From Ferrovibrio sp. (lineage in GTDB: Bacteria > Pseudomonadota > Alphaproteobacteria > Ferrovibrionales > Ferrovibrionaceae), in assembly GCF_017994015.1 (NCBI RefSeq), contig NZ_JAGOLP010000007.1, positions 41,793 to 105,792 on the forward strand: a DNA stretch of 64,000 nt, written 5' to 3'. Shown here in pieces: positions 55,471 to 63,165 of this stretch. The notes below the pieces were generated by a model that was given only the letters and a program-made list of their open reading frames with translations, was not told where the DNA came from and ran no database searches. Each line of letters starts with the position of its first letter. Position 1 is the stretch's first letter. The position numbers and the translations under genes are program-made.

Positions 55471-56459
55471 AAATTGCCATTATCGGCGCCGGCGCCATCG
55501 GCGGTTATATCGGCGGCATGCTGGCCCAGGCCCAGGCCGGCGGCGCCGATCTGGACGTGAGCCTGCTGGCGCGCGGCGCGCATCTGGCGGCGATCCAGGC
55601 GGATGGACTGCGTATCGAAAGCAAGGAAGCCAGCTTCACCGTGCGGCCGCGCGCCAGCGACGATCCGGCGGCATTGGGGCCGCAGGACATGCTGTTCATC
55701 ACCGTGAAGGCGCCGGCGCTGCCCGAACTGGCGCCGCGCCTGAAGCCGCTGATCGGCCCTGAAACCGCCTGGGTGACGGCGATGAACGGCATCCCCTACT
55801 GGTATTTCCATGGCCATGCCGGGCCACTGGCCGGACACCGCCTGGCAAGCTGCGACCCGCAGGGCAATATCTGGCGCGATCTGCCGCCGGAGCGCGCCAT
55901 CGGCGGCGTGTTATGGCTGCCGGCCAGTGTGCCGCAGCCCGGCCTGATCCGGCGCGGCAACGGCAACAGCGTCAGCCTGGGCGAGCCGGATGGCAGCAAT
56001 ACCGGCCGCATCGAAAAATTGGCCGCCGCCTTGCGCGCTGCCGGCGTGCAAGCACCGCTGCGGCCCAATATCCGCCAGGATATCTGGCACAAACTTTGGG
56101 GCAATCTCAGCTTCAGCCCGATTGCCGTGCTGACCCATTCCACCCTGGCCGAGATGGCCGGCGATGCCGGCACCCGCGCATTGGCGCGCAGCATGATGCT
56201 GGAAGCCCAGGCGGTGGGCCATGCGCTGGGCATCAATTTCCCGGTGGATGTGGATACCCGCATCGAGGAATCGGCGCAGATCGGCATGCACAAGCCGTCG
56301 ATGCTGCAAGACCTGGAAGCCGGCCGGCCGATGGAGATCGAACAGATCACCGGCGTGATTGCCGAACTGGGCCGCCTGACCGGCAATCCCACCCCCACCA
56401 TCGATCTGATGCTGGCGCTGGTGCGCCGGCGCGCAGCCACCTTATTACAGAGGAAGTGA
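55467..56459 (+). CDS. Ketopantoate reductase family (PanE/ApbA-like)
   Basis: 330 residues. The NADP-binding motif GAGAIGGYIGG opens the protein, and the C-terminal domain has the family's LWGNLSFSPIAVLTHSTLAEM (Lys in DIWHKLW) and ESAQIGMHKPSMLQDLEAGRPMEIE, the PanE substrate-side pattern. The family makes pantoate for coenzyme A, but many members beside other genes act on different 2-oxoacids, so substrate is uncertain. Coupled to glpD by ATGA and followed closely by the hydrolase gene. Confidence 0.88.
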   Translation: MKIAIIGAGAIGGYIGGMLAQAQAGGADLDVSLLARGAHLAAIQADGLRIESKEASFTVRPRASDDPAALGPQDMLFITVKAPALPELAPRLKPLIGPETAWVTAMNGIPYWYFHGHAGPLAGHRLASCDPQGNIWRDLPPERAIGGVLWLPASVPQPGLIRRGNGNSVSLGEPDGSNTGRIEKLAAALRAAGVQAPLRPNIRQDIWHKLWGNLSFSPIAVLTHSTLAEMAGDAGTRALARSMMLEAQAVGHALGINFPVDVDTRIEESAQIGMHKPSMLQDLEAGRPMEIEQITGVIAELGRLTGNPTPTIDLMLALVRRRAATLLQRK

Positions 56460-56462
56460 CGC

Positions 56463-57317
56463 ATGGAATGGCGCGGCCTGAGCCAGCAAGCGCTGGAAGC
56501 GCAGTACAACCCGCGCATCGCCGCGCCGGATTTTGAACAGCATTTTGTTGCCTACCGGCAGCGGTCGGAAGCTGCCCGCGCCGCCCTGCTGGGCTATTAC
56601 GACATCCGCTATGGCGACGGCCCGCTGCAAACCTATGATGCCTATCCGGCAACACAGCCCGGCGCACCGATCTTTGTGATTGTGCATGGCGGCTATTGGC
56701 GCGGGCTGGATAAAAGCCTGCACAGCTTTCTGGCCCCGGCCTATCACGCCGCTGGCTGCGCTGTGGTGAATATCAATTACGATCTGGCGCCGAAGGTGAC
56801 ACTGGATACCATCGTGGCGCAAACCCAGGCGGCGCTGGCGCATATCGCCGCCCATGCCGCACGCTACAATGGCGATGCCAGCCGCATGGTGGTGTTTGGC
56901 CATTCCGCCGGTGCGCATCTGGCCGCCGCCGCCTATGCCCTGCCCTGGCCGGCGCAGCTTGGCCCGCGCCCGCAGGCGACCGGCCTGGCGCTGGTTTCCG
57001 GCATCTATGATCTGGAGCCGGTGCTGCATATCGGCGTGAACCAGGAGATCGGCCTGGATGGCGCCACCGCGCAGCGTAATTCCCTGCTGCATCAGGCGCC
57101 CAGGCTGCCCGGTTGCCAGACCCTGATTGCCGTGGGCGGTGCCGAGCCGCAGGCCTGGCGCGACCAGAGCGATGATTTCCACCGCGCCTGCCGCGATGCC
57201 GGCAACCAGGCGCATCTGATGCAGATTGCCGGGGCGCATCACTTCAGCGTGCTTTACGCTGTCGAGGATGTGAAGCAGCCTTTGGGCGGCGCGATCCTGG
57301 CCTTGCTGAAAGGCTGA
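56463..57317 (+). CDS. Alpha/beta hydrolase, arylformamidase-like
   Basis: 284 residues. The oxyanion motif HGGYWRGLDKS, the nucleophile Ser in VFGHSAGAHLAAA, and the C-terminal His in GAHHFSVL define the esterase/kynurenine formamidase branch. The N-terminal QYNPRIAAPDF segment is also seen in this branch. It may cleave N-formyl or other small esters; no other tryptophan-catabolism gene is near, so kynurenine is only one option. It starts 3 bases after the PanE-like gene, in the same operon. Confidence 0.85.
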   Translation: MEWRGLSQQALEAQYNPRIAAPDFEQHFVAYRQRSEAARAALLGYYDIRYGDGPLQTYDAYPATQPGAPIFVIVHGGYWRGLDKSLHSFLAPAYHAAGCAVVNINYDLAPKVTLDTIVAQTQAALAHIAAHAARYNGDASRMVVFGHSAGAHLAAAAYALPWPAQLGPRPQATGLALVSGIYDLEPVLHIGVNQEIGLDGATAQRNSLLHQAPRLPGCQTLIAVGGAEPQAWRDQSDDFHRACRDAGNQAHLMQIAGAHHFSVLYAVEDVKQPLGGAILALLKG

Positions 57318-57335
57318 GCGGCCGGTATCCTTGGC

Positions 57336-57680
57336 CTAATCCTGGCGCGGCAGCAAGTCTTCGATCTCCACCTTCAGCGCCCGGGCCAGGGCTTGCAGGC
57401 TGCGCGCCGAGCCCTTGCGCGCCCCGGTTTCGATCTGCGTCACATAGGCCCGAGACAGGCCGGCTTTTTTCGCCAGCGCCTCAGCCGTGAGCTTGCGGTA
57501 TTCGCGCCACACCAGCACGGGATTTTCGCCCTTGGCCATCCGAAAAGCCATATCGGCAGGAATGGTTTCCTCCGCAACAGACTCGCCCGCATCGCGCAAA
57601 AGCCGCTGATAGGCGGCCTTGGTCAAAATCACCAATTCCTCGCCTTTGGGGGTGCGGATCCATTGAATTTCTGCGTTCAT
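57336..57680 (-). CDS. Antitoxin with N-terminal dimer segment and C-terminal XRE helix-turn-helix
   Basis: 114 residues. The N-terminal part (about 1-60; TPKGEELVILTKAAYQRLLRD) looks Phd/YefM-like, and the C-terminal part has an XRE helix-turn-helix (LTAEALAKKAGLSRAYVTQIETGARKG...LARALKV). The gene starts within the toxin stop (ATGA at 57677-57680), a toxin-first order like HigBA. It should neutralise the toxin and repress the operon by binding the palindrome at 57946-57974. Downstream is the convergent hydrolase gene. Confidence 0.85.
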   Translation of the reverse strand: MNAEIQWIRTPKGEELVILTKAAYQRLLRDAGESVAEETIPADMAFRMAKGENPVLVWREYRKLTAEALAKKAGLSRAYVTQIETGARKGSARSLQALARALKVEIEDLLPRQD

Positions 57681-57940
57681 CTGTCTGTCTTCCGGTAAAT
57701 GTCACGCCGATGTCCAACTGCCACAATCTCGATCACGACGCCATCCTGATCAAAAATCACGCGATACTCGCCAACCCGCAGACGATAGCGATTGTCCTCG
57801 CCCTGCATCGCCACCACCTGGTTAGCGAAAACCGCCGGATCGGCGGCATATGCCAGCAGCTTGCTCTCAATACGCTCCACAGCTTGCAGCGGCAATTTCC
57901 GCAATTGCCGAGCCGCAGCTTTGGTGAAGCGGAGTTGCAT
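57677..57940 (-). CDS. RelE/ParE-family toxin
   Basis: 87 residues. The signature is strong: FTKAAARQLRKLPLQAVERIESKL, then NRYRLRVGEYRVIFDQDGVVIEIVAVGHRRDIYR, with the Arg pair and the GHRRDIY ending of RelE-type mRNA interferases. It would cut mRNA on the ribosome by family inference. First gene of its operon, with a palindromic operator 6 bases upstream of the ATG. Confidence 0.9.
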   Translation of the reverse strand: MQLRFTKAAARQLRKLPLQAVERIESKLLAYAADPAVFANQVVAMQGEDNRYRLRVGEYRVIFDQDGVVIEIVAVGHRRDIYRKTDR

Positions 57941-57945
57941 AGCCG

Positions 57946-57974
57946 ATATGTAGCATAAAGCTACATATGCTACA
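57946..57974. promoter_or_regulatory. Operator palindrome of the second toxin-antitoxin operon
   Basis: ATATGTAGC (57946-57954) and GCTACATAT (57960-57968) form a perfect 9-base inverted repeat with an ATAAA spacer. A further GCTACA (57969-57974) adds a third half-site. Directly before the toxin start, so a probable antitoxin binding site. Confidence 0.75.
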
Positions 57975-58064
57975 AAGGCATTTTTTTACACCTTTACCAT
58001 GCCGCCCCTGGCCTCGGGCGTTATCTTGCCCATATTAGAACTATTCGAAGTGATGGAGCGAACC

Positions 58065-59852
58065 ATGGTATCGGCGGCACAGGCGAAGAAGCTGGGTAAA
58101 TTGCCCAACTGGGACTTGAACGACCTCTATCCGGGGCGTGATTCCAAGCCCCTGCAAGCCGATCTTGCCGCCGCCGCCAAGGCTGCCGAGGCGCTGGAAA
58201 AATCCGCCAAGGGCCGCATCGCCGGCATGAGCGGCGATGACCTTGCCGCCGCAATCAAGAGCTATGAGAAGCTGCAAGACACCATCGGCCGGCTTTATGC
58301 CTATGCCTCGCTGAGCTATGCCGGCAACATGGACGATGCGCAGGTGGCGCGCTTCTACCAGGACATGCAGGAAAAGCTGAATGCCATCACCACGCGGCTG
58401 CTATTTGTCGGCCTGGAACTGAACAAGCTGGAGGATGCCGCGCTGGAGGCGAAATTTGCCGCGTCGAAGAAGCTGGCGCATTACCGGCCCTGGCTGCGCG
58501 ACCTGCGGCTCTACCGGCCGCATCAGCTGGCCGACGACCTGGAGCAGTTGCTGCATGAAAAGAGCGTGACCGGGGCTGCCGCCTGGAACCGCCTGTTTGA
58601 CGAAACCATGGCTGGCCTGCGCTTCAAACTCGGCGCGGAAGAACTGACCGCCGAGCAGACCCTGCATCTGCTGTCTGATACCGATCCGGCCAAGCGCCGC
58701 GCGGCGGCCAAGGCATTGGCCAAGGTGTTCAAGCAGAATATCCGGCTGTTTGCCCTGATCACCAACACGCTGGTGAAGGACAAGGAGATCGAGGATCGCT
58801 GGCGCCAGTATCCGCAGCCGGAATCGGCGCGGCATCTCTCCAATTGCGTTGAGCCGGAAGTGGTGAATGCGCTGGTGGATGCGGTGACGCAGAGCTATCC
58901 GCAGCTTTCGCATCGCTATTATGCGCTGAAGGCAAAATGGATGGGCAAGCGCCAGCTTGACTGGTGGGACCGCAACGCGCCGCTGCCCGAGGACAAGGAC
59001 CGCCTGATCCCGTGGGAGGAAGCGCGCGACATCGTGCTCGGCGCCTATGGCCGCTTCTCGCCCAAGCTGGCCGATCTCGGCAAGCGCTTTTTCGACAATA
59101 ACTGGATCGATGCGCCGTCGCGGCCGGGCAAGGCGGCCGGCGCCTTCGCCCATCCCACCGTGCCGAGCGCGCATCCCTATCTGCTGCTGAACTATCTCGG
59201 CCGCACCCGCGACGTGATGACCCTGGCGCATGAACTGGGCCATGGCGTGCATCAGGTGCTGGCGGCCGAACAGGGCGCGCTGATGGCCGATACGCCCCTG
59301 ACCCTGGCCGAAACCGCCAGCGTGTTTGGCGAGCAGCTCACCTTCCGCGCCCTGCTGGCGCAGGCCAAGCCGAAGCAGCGCAAGATGATGCTGGCCTCCA
59401 AGGTGGAGGACATGCTCAACACCGTGGTGCGGCAGACCGCGTTTTTCAAATTTGAGCAGCGTGTGCATGCGGCGCGGCGCGAGGGCGAGCTGACCCCCGA
59501 TGCGCTGGGCGATATCTGGCTTGGCGTGCAGCGCGAAAGCCTGGGGCCGGCGCTGAAATTCGATGCCGATTACAGCAGCTTCTGGTGCTATATCCCGCAT
59601 TTTGTGCATTCGCCCTTCTATGTCTATGCCTATGCCTTTGGCGATTGCCTGGTGAATGCGCTCTATGCCCGCTACCAGGATGCCGAGAAGGGTTTCCAGG
59701 ACAAATACTTCGCCATGCTTAAGGCCGGCGGCACCAAGCGGCACAAGGAATTGCTGGCGCCGTTTGGCCTCGATGCTTCCGATCCGGCCTTCTGGTCGAA
59801 GGGCCTGGGCGTGATCGGCGGCTTCATCGACGAGCTTGAAGCAATTGGCTGA
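58065..59852 (+). CDS. M3-family oligoendopeptidase (PepF-like)
   Basis: 595 residues from ATG 58065, which follows GGAG; longer frames to 57999 are possible. The zinc motif HELGH is at 389-393 (LAHELGHGVHQ) with the third ligand Glu in ETASVFGE. The N-terminal helical domain and C-terminal HFVHSPFYVYAYAFGDCLVNALY are standard in the family. A cytoplasmic metallopeptidase that degrades oligopeptides, probably clearing signal peptides or peptide waste. It is followed after 5 bases by the ABC1-kinase gene. Confidence 0.94.
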   Translation: MVSAAQAKKLGKLPNWDLNDLYPGRDSKPLQADLAAAAKAAEALEKSAKGRIAGMSGDDLAAAIKSYEKLQDTIGRLYAYASLSYAGNMDDAQVARFYQDMQEKLNAITTRLLFVGLELNKLEDAALEAKFAASKKLAHYRPWLRDLRLYRPHQLADDLEQLLHEKSVTGAAAWNRLFDETMAGLRFKLGAEELTAEQTLHLLSDTDPAKRRAAAKALAKVFKQNIRLFALITNTLVKDKEIEDRWRQYPQPESARHLSNCVEPEVVNALVDAVTQSYPQLSHRYYALKAKWMGKRQLDWWDRNAPLPEDKDRLIPWEEARDIVLGAYGRFSPKLADLGKRFFDNNWIDAPSRPGKAAGAFAHPTVPSAHPYLLLNYLGRTRDVMTLAHELGHGVHQVLAAEQGALMADTPLTLAETASVFGEQLTFRALLAQAKPKQRKMMLASKVEDMLNTVVRQTAFFKFEQRVHAARREGELTPDALGDIWLGVQRESLGPALKFDADYSSFWCYIPHFVHSPFYVYAYAFGDCLVNALYARYQDAEKGFQDKYFAMLKAGGTKRHKELLAPFGLDASDPAFWSKGLGVIGGFIDELEAIG

Positions 59853-59857
59853 CCGGC

Positions 59858-61195
59858 ATGGCTGAGGAAGACAGCGCGCTTGGCCGCGCCCGGCGTTATG
59901 CCCGGGTCGGCGCCTCGGTGGGCGGCCTGGCTGCCCGGCTCGGCGCCGAGCGTATGCTGGGCGTCAAGCTCGACCGCTCAAAACATGCCGCCGATCTGCG
60001 CCAGGCTTTGGGCGGGCTGAAAGGCCCGCTGATGAAGGTGGCGCAGATCATGTCCACCATCCCCGATGCGCTGCCCAAGGAATATGTGCAGGAGCTGACC
60101 CAGCTTCAGGCCAATGCGCCGGCGATGGGGCCGGCCTTTGTGAAACGCCGCATGGCCAGCGAATTGGGGCCGGACTGGGCCCGGCAATTCAGCCGCTTTG
60201 ACCTTGCCGCCGCAGCCGCCGCCTCGCTCGGCCAGGTGCATCGCGCCGAAGGCCTGGCTGGCGAAAAGCTGGCGGTGAAGCTGCAATATCCCGACATGGC
60301 CTCGGCGGTGGAGGCCGATCTCAAGCAGCTCAAGCTGATCTTCGCCATCTATGGCCGCATCGATCCGGCCATCGACACGCGCCATATCCATGCCGAGATT
60401 GCCGACCGGCTGCGCGAGGAACTGGATTACGAGCGCGAGGCGCGCCACATGCGGCTCTATGGCGCCATGCTGCGTGACGAGCCGGATGTGCATGTGCCGC
60501 AGGTGGTGGCGGGCCTCAGCACCAAGCGGCTCCTGACCATGAACTGGCTCGATGGCGCGCCGCTGCTGACCTACAAGGACGCGCCGCAGGAACAGCGCGA
60601 CAAGATTGCCTATAACCTGTTCCGCGCCTGGTATGTGCCATTCTACCGCAGCGGCGTGATCCATGGCGATCCGCATTTGGGCAATTACACCGTGCGCGAC
60701 GATCTCGGCATCAACCTGCTGGATTTTGGCTGCGTGCGCATTTTCCCGTCGCGCTTTGTCGGCGGCGTGATCGATCTCTACCGCGCCATTGCCACCCAGG
60801 ACCGCGCCCTGGCGGTGCATGCCTATGAGACCTGGGGCTTCACCGGCCTGAGCAACGACGTGATCGACACGCTCAATCTCTGGGCGGAATTTGTCTATGC
60901 GCCGCTGCTGGAAGACCGCCCACGCCGCATCCAGGAAATGGAGCAGAGCGGCGTTTATGGCCGCGAAGTGGCCGAGAAAGTGCATGCCGAATTGAAAAAG
61001 CTCGGCGGTGTCACCCCGCCGCGCGAATTTGTTTTCATGGACCGCGCCGCTATCGGCCTGGGCGGCGTGTTCCTGCATCTCAAGGCGGCGATCAACTGGC
61101 ACCGCCTGTTTCACGACCTGATCGCCGGCTTCGACACCCAGGCGCTGGAGCAGCGCCAGGCGGCAGCGCTCAAGGCGGCGGGGTTAGACTCCTAG
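59858..61195 (+). CDS. ABC1/UbiB-family atypical kinase
   Basis: 445 residues. The ABC1 elements are LKGPLMKVAQIMSTIPDALP (the KxGQ motif reads KVAQ), the Ala-rich loop AAAAAASLGQVHRAEG, the catalytic region VIHGDPHLGNYTV and the metal-binding LLDFGCVRI. The family supports ubiquinone biosynthesis or lipid homeostasis by ATPase/kinase activity; this AQ-variant branch is less well studied. It overlaps by 12 bases the stop of the convergent hydrolase gene. Confidence 0.9.
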   Translation: MAEEDSALGRARRYARVGASVGGLAARLGAERMLGVKLDRSKHAADLRQALGGLKGPLMKVAQIMSTIPDALPKEYVQELTQLQANAPAMGPAFVKRRMASELGPDWARQFSRFDLAAAAAASLGQVHRAEGLAGEKLAVKLQYPDMASAVEADLKQLKLIFAIYGRIDPAIDTRHIHAEIADRLREELDYEREARHMRLYGAMLRDEPDVHVPQVVAGLSTKRLLTMNWLDGAPLLTYKDAPQEQRDKIAYNLFRAWYVPFYRSGVIHGDPHLGNYTVRDDLGINLLDFGCVRIFPSRFVGGVIDLYRAIATQDRALAVHAYETWGFTGLSNDVIDTLNLWAEFVYAPLLEDRPRRIQEMEQSGVYGREVAEKVHAELKKLGGVTPPREFVFMDRAAIGLGGVFLHLKAAINWHRLFHDLIAGFDTQALEQRQAAALKAAGLDS

Positions 61196-62038
61196 CCAGC
61201 GCAGTAATTCGGCGTCGAAGGCCGCCGGCTGTTCCAGCGGCGGCGTGTGGCTGGATTGGTCGAAGATACGAACCGTGAGATCGCGGAAGGCGGCGCGGTG
61301 TGGCGCCCAGGCTTCGGCCGGCGCCACCAGATAATCGCAGCGGCCGAGCGCCAGCAGCACCGGGATGGTGAGCTGATCCAGGCCGGCGCTGATATCGAGA
61401 TCGCGGAAGGCCTGACCCCAGAGCTGATCGATCACCGGCATGTTGACACTGACATCGGCCCAGAGCGGCGCGGCATCAAAGCCCGGATCGAACCAGGAGC
61501 GCGCCGCCATGGCGAGGCAGAAGCTGATGAAGCGGCGTTCCGGCGCTGCGGCCAGCAAAGCCGGCAGACCAGCCATGTCAGCGGCGAAACGCGCCTTGCG
61601 TTCGGGGCAGACCGCTTCCTGCCAGTGGCGTTCGGCCAGAGCCGCATCGGCCGGGCTGTGGCTTGGCCCGGTGGCGATCATGACAACATGGCTGGCGGCT
61701 TCCGGGAAACGCTTGGCATATTCCAGCGCCATATAACCATGGCCGGAATGGCCGATGATAATGCAGCGGCCAAGGCCAAGCTGCTGGCGCAACGCCTCGG
61801 TATCCGCCAACACCTGATCCAGCCCGGCATCGGCCGGCCCATAGGCGCCGAGCGCCTGGCCGAAGCCGCGATGATCGATGAAAGCCAGGCACAGCTTGCG
61901 GCGCAGGGCGCTGGAGAAAATGCGCGGATAATAACGCGCGCTGCCGATCACAAGGGCGGCGGGGCCATCGCCTTCCACCTGGTAGGATAGGTCAAATGGC
62001 CCGCGCCGCAGGCTGCCGGTGAGATATGCTTGTGTCAT
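61184..62038 (-). CDS. Alpha/beta hydrolase
   Basis: 284 residues from ATG 62038; the upstream frame to 62119 overlaps the divergent SprA-like gene. The nucleophile elbow is IIIGHSGHGYMALEY, the acid is probably the Asp in LGRCDYLVAP, and the His is in QSSHTPPLEQP, which fits the proline-iminopeptidase and haloalkane-dehalogenase-like group. The substrate cannot be given. Confidence 0.85.
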   Translation of the reverse strand: MTQAYLTGSLRRGPFDLSYQVEGDGPAALVIGSARYYPRIFSSALRRKLCLAFIDHRGFGQALGAYGPADAGLDQVLADTEALRQQLGLGRCIIIGHSGHGYMALEYAKRFPEAASHVVMIATGPSHSPADAALAERHWQEAVCPERKARFAADMAGLPALLAAAPERRFISFCLAMAARSWFDPGFDAAPLWADVSVNMPVIDQLWGQAFRDLDISAGLDQLTIPVLLALGRCDYLVAPAEAWAPHRAAFRDLTVRIFDQSSHTPPLEQPAAFDAELLRWLGV

Positions 62039-62117
62039 GGCTTGGGGATAAAACCCCTGGCCGGGAAAAGCAACAAAGCCGGTTGAGCCACTGCCGATTC
62101 GGCGCGAGAATGGCGCC

Positions 62118-62819
62118 ATGATCGGCGCCGTATCCGCATACCAGCCGACCGTGCTGGCGCCCCGTTATACTGCTACCAGCCCAGGCAATGGCCCAGGCTC
62201 TGGAGCAGTGGCGGAAGCGGCTGTTTTGCCCCCCACCCCGCCTGCCGACATCCAGCCCGCCAGCGGCTTTTCCGCGCGCCCCCTGGCCGCCGGCAACACC
62301 TTGCTGGCGGCGCAGCAAGCCGGGCTGGCGGCGCAGCAGCAGGATACGCCAGCCGGCAGCAATGCCGCCGCCAAGGCGCCGGCCGATCTGAGCGAGGAGG
62401 AAAAGGCGCAGGTGGCCAAGCTGAAAGCGATTGATGCCAAGGTGCGGGCGCATGAGCGCGCCCATGCCGCCGTGGGCGGGCAATATGCCGGCGCACCGAG
62501 CTATGGCTACACACGCGGCCCGGATGGCCAGATGTATGCCACCAGCGGCGAGGTGAGCATCGATATCAGCGCCGAGAATGACCCCGAGGCGACCTTGCAG
62601 AAGGCCGCCCAGGTGACGGCGGCGGCTTTGGCCCCAGCCGATCCCTCGGGCGCCGACCGGGCCGTGGCCGCCGCGGCGCAAGCCCTGCGGCTGGAGGCCC
62701 TGGCGCAGATCCGGGCCGAGAAACGCGCCGAGCAGGAGCAGGCCAGCCGCGCCTATCAGGCCGGAAACAACATTCTCTCGGCGTTGAATTCGGCAGGCGG
62801 CGCCGGGCTGACGGCCTGA
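62118..62819 (+). CDS. SprA-related putative metalloprotease (HExxH)
   Basis: 233 residues. A low-complexity Ala/Pro/Gln N-terminus is followed by the conserved core VRAHERAHAAVGGQYAGAPSYGYTRGPDG, with the HExxH zinc signature at H112-H116, then SGEVSIDISAENDPEAT. This core defines the SprA-related family, whose function is unknown. A C-terminal helical AEKRAEQEQASRAYQ segment closes it. Divergent from the hydrolase gene. Confidence 0.82.
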   Translation: MIGAVSAYQPTVLAPRYTATSPGNGPGSGAVAEAAVLPPTPPADIQPASGFSARPLAAGNTLLAAQQAGLAAQQQDTPAGSNAAAKAPADLSEEEKAQVAKLKAIDAKVRAHERAHAAVGGQYAGAPSYGYTRGPDGQMYATSGEVSIDISAENDPEATLQKAAQVTAAALAPADPSGADRAVAAAAQALRLEALAQIRAEKRAEQEQASRAYQAGNNILSALNSAGGAGLTA

Positions 62820-62939
62820 TTCGAGCCGTTCTGCTGCATGAGCGAAGGGTTGTATGGGGCGCGGGGAAAAGCGTAGTATCGCGGCCGAATTCGACCATGG
62901 TCGAAGCCATATCAAACCGAAGCCAAAGAGGAACAGGCA

Positions 62940-63089
62940 ATGGGTACGTCGTCGGGCGAACACAAGATGGGCAGCATGGATATCAGCCAGCACAAGTCGA
63001 CCTATAGCGGCTTCATCAAACTGACCACCTGGTCGTGCATTCTGCTGGCCATCACCCTGGCATTGATGGCCAAGTTCCTGGTCGATTGA
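62940..63089 (+). CDS. aa3-type cytochrome c oxidase subunit IV
   Basis: Only 49 residues. The C-terminal pattern HKSTYSGFIKLTTWSCILLAITLALMAKFLV matches the single-span subunit IV of bacterial aa3 oxidases (HxxTYxGF...LTxW...ALMAxFLV). A short polar N-terminus precedes it. AGAGGAACAGGCA is an acceptable ribosome-binding region. The gene commonly precedes the pntAA-pntAB-pntB operon in alphaproteobacteria, as here. Confidence 0.9.
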   Translation: MGTSSGEHKMGSMDISQHKSTYSGFIKLTTWSCILLAITLALMAKFLVD

Positions 63090-63165
63090 TTTAGGGCGTG
63101 CTGACCGGCGCAGCGGCGCCGGCTTTTAGTATTGCGTGAACAGGTCTGAGGGGGAGCCAAAGGCT

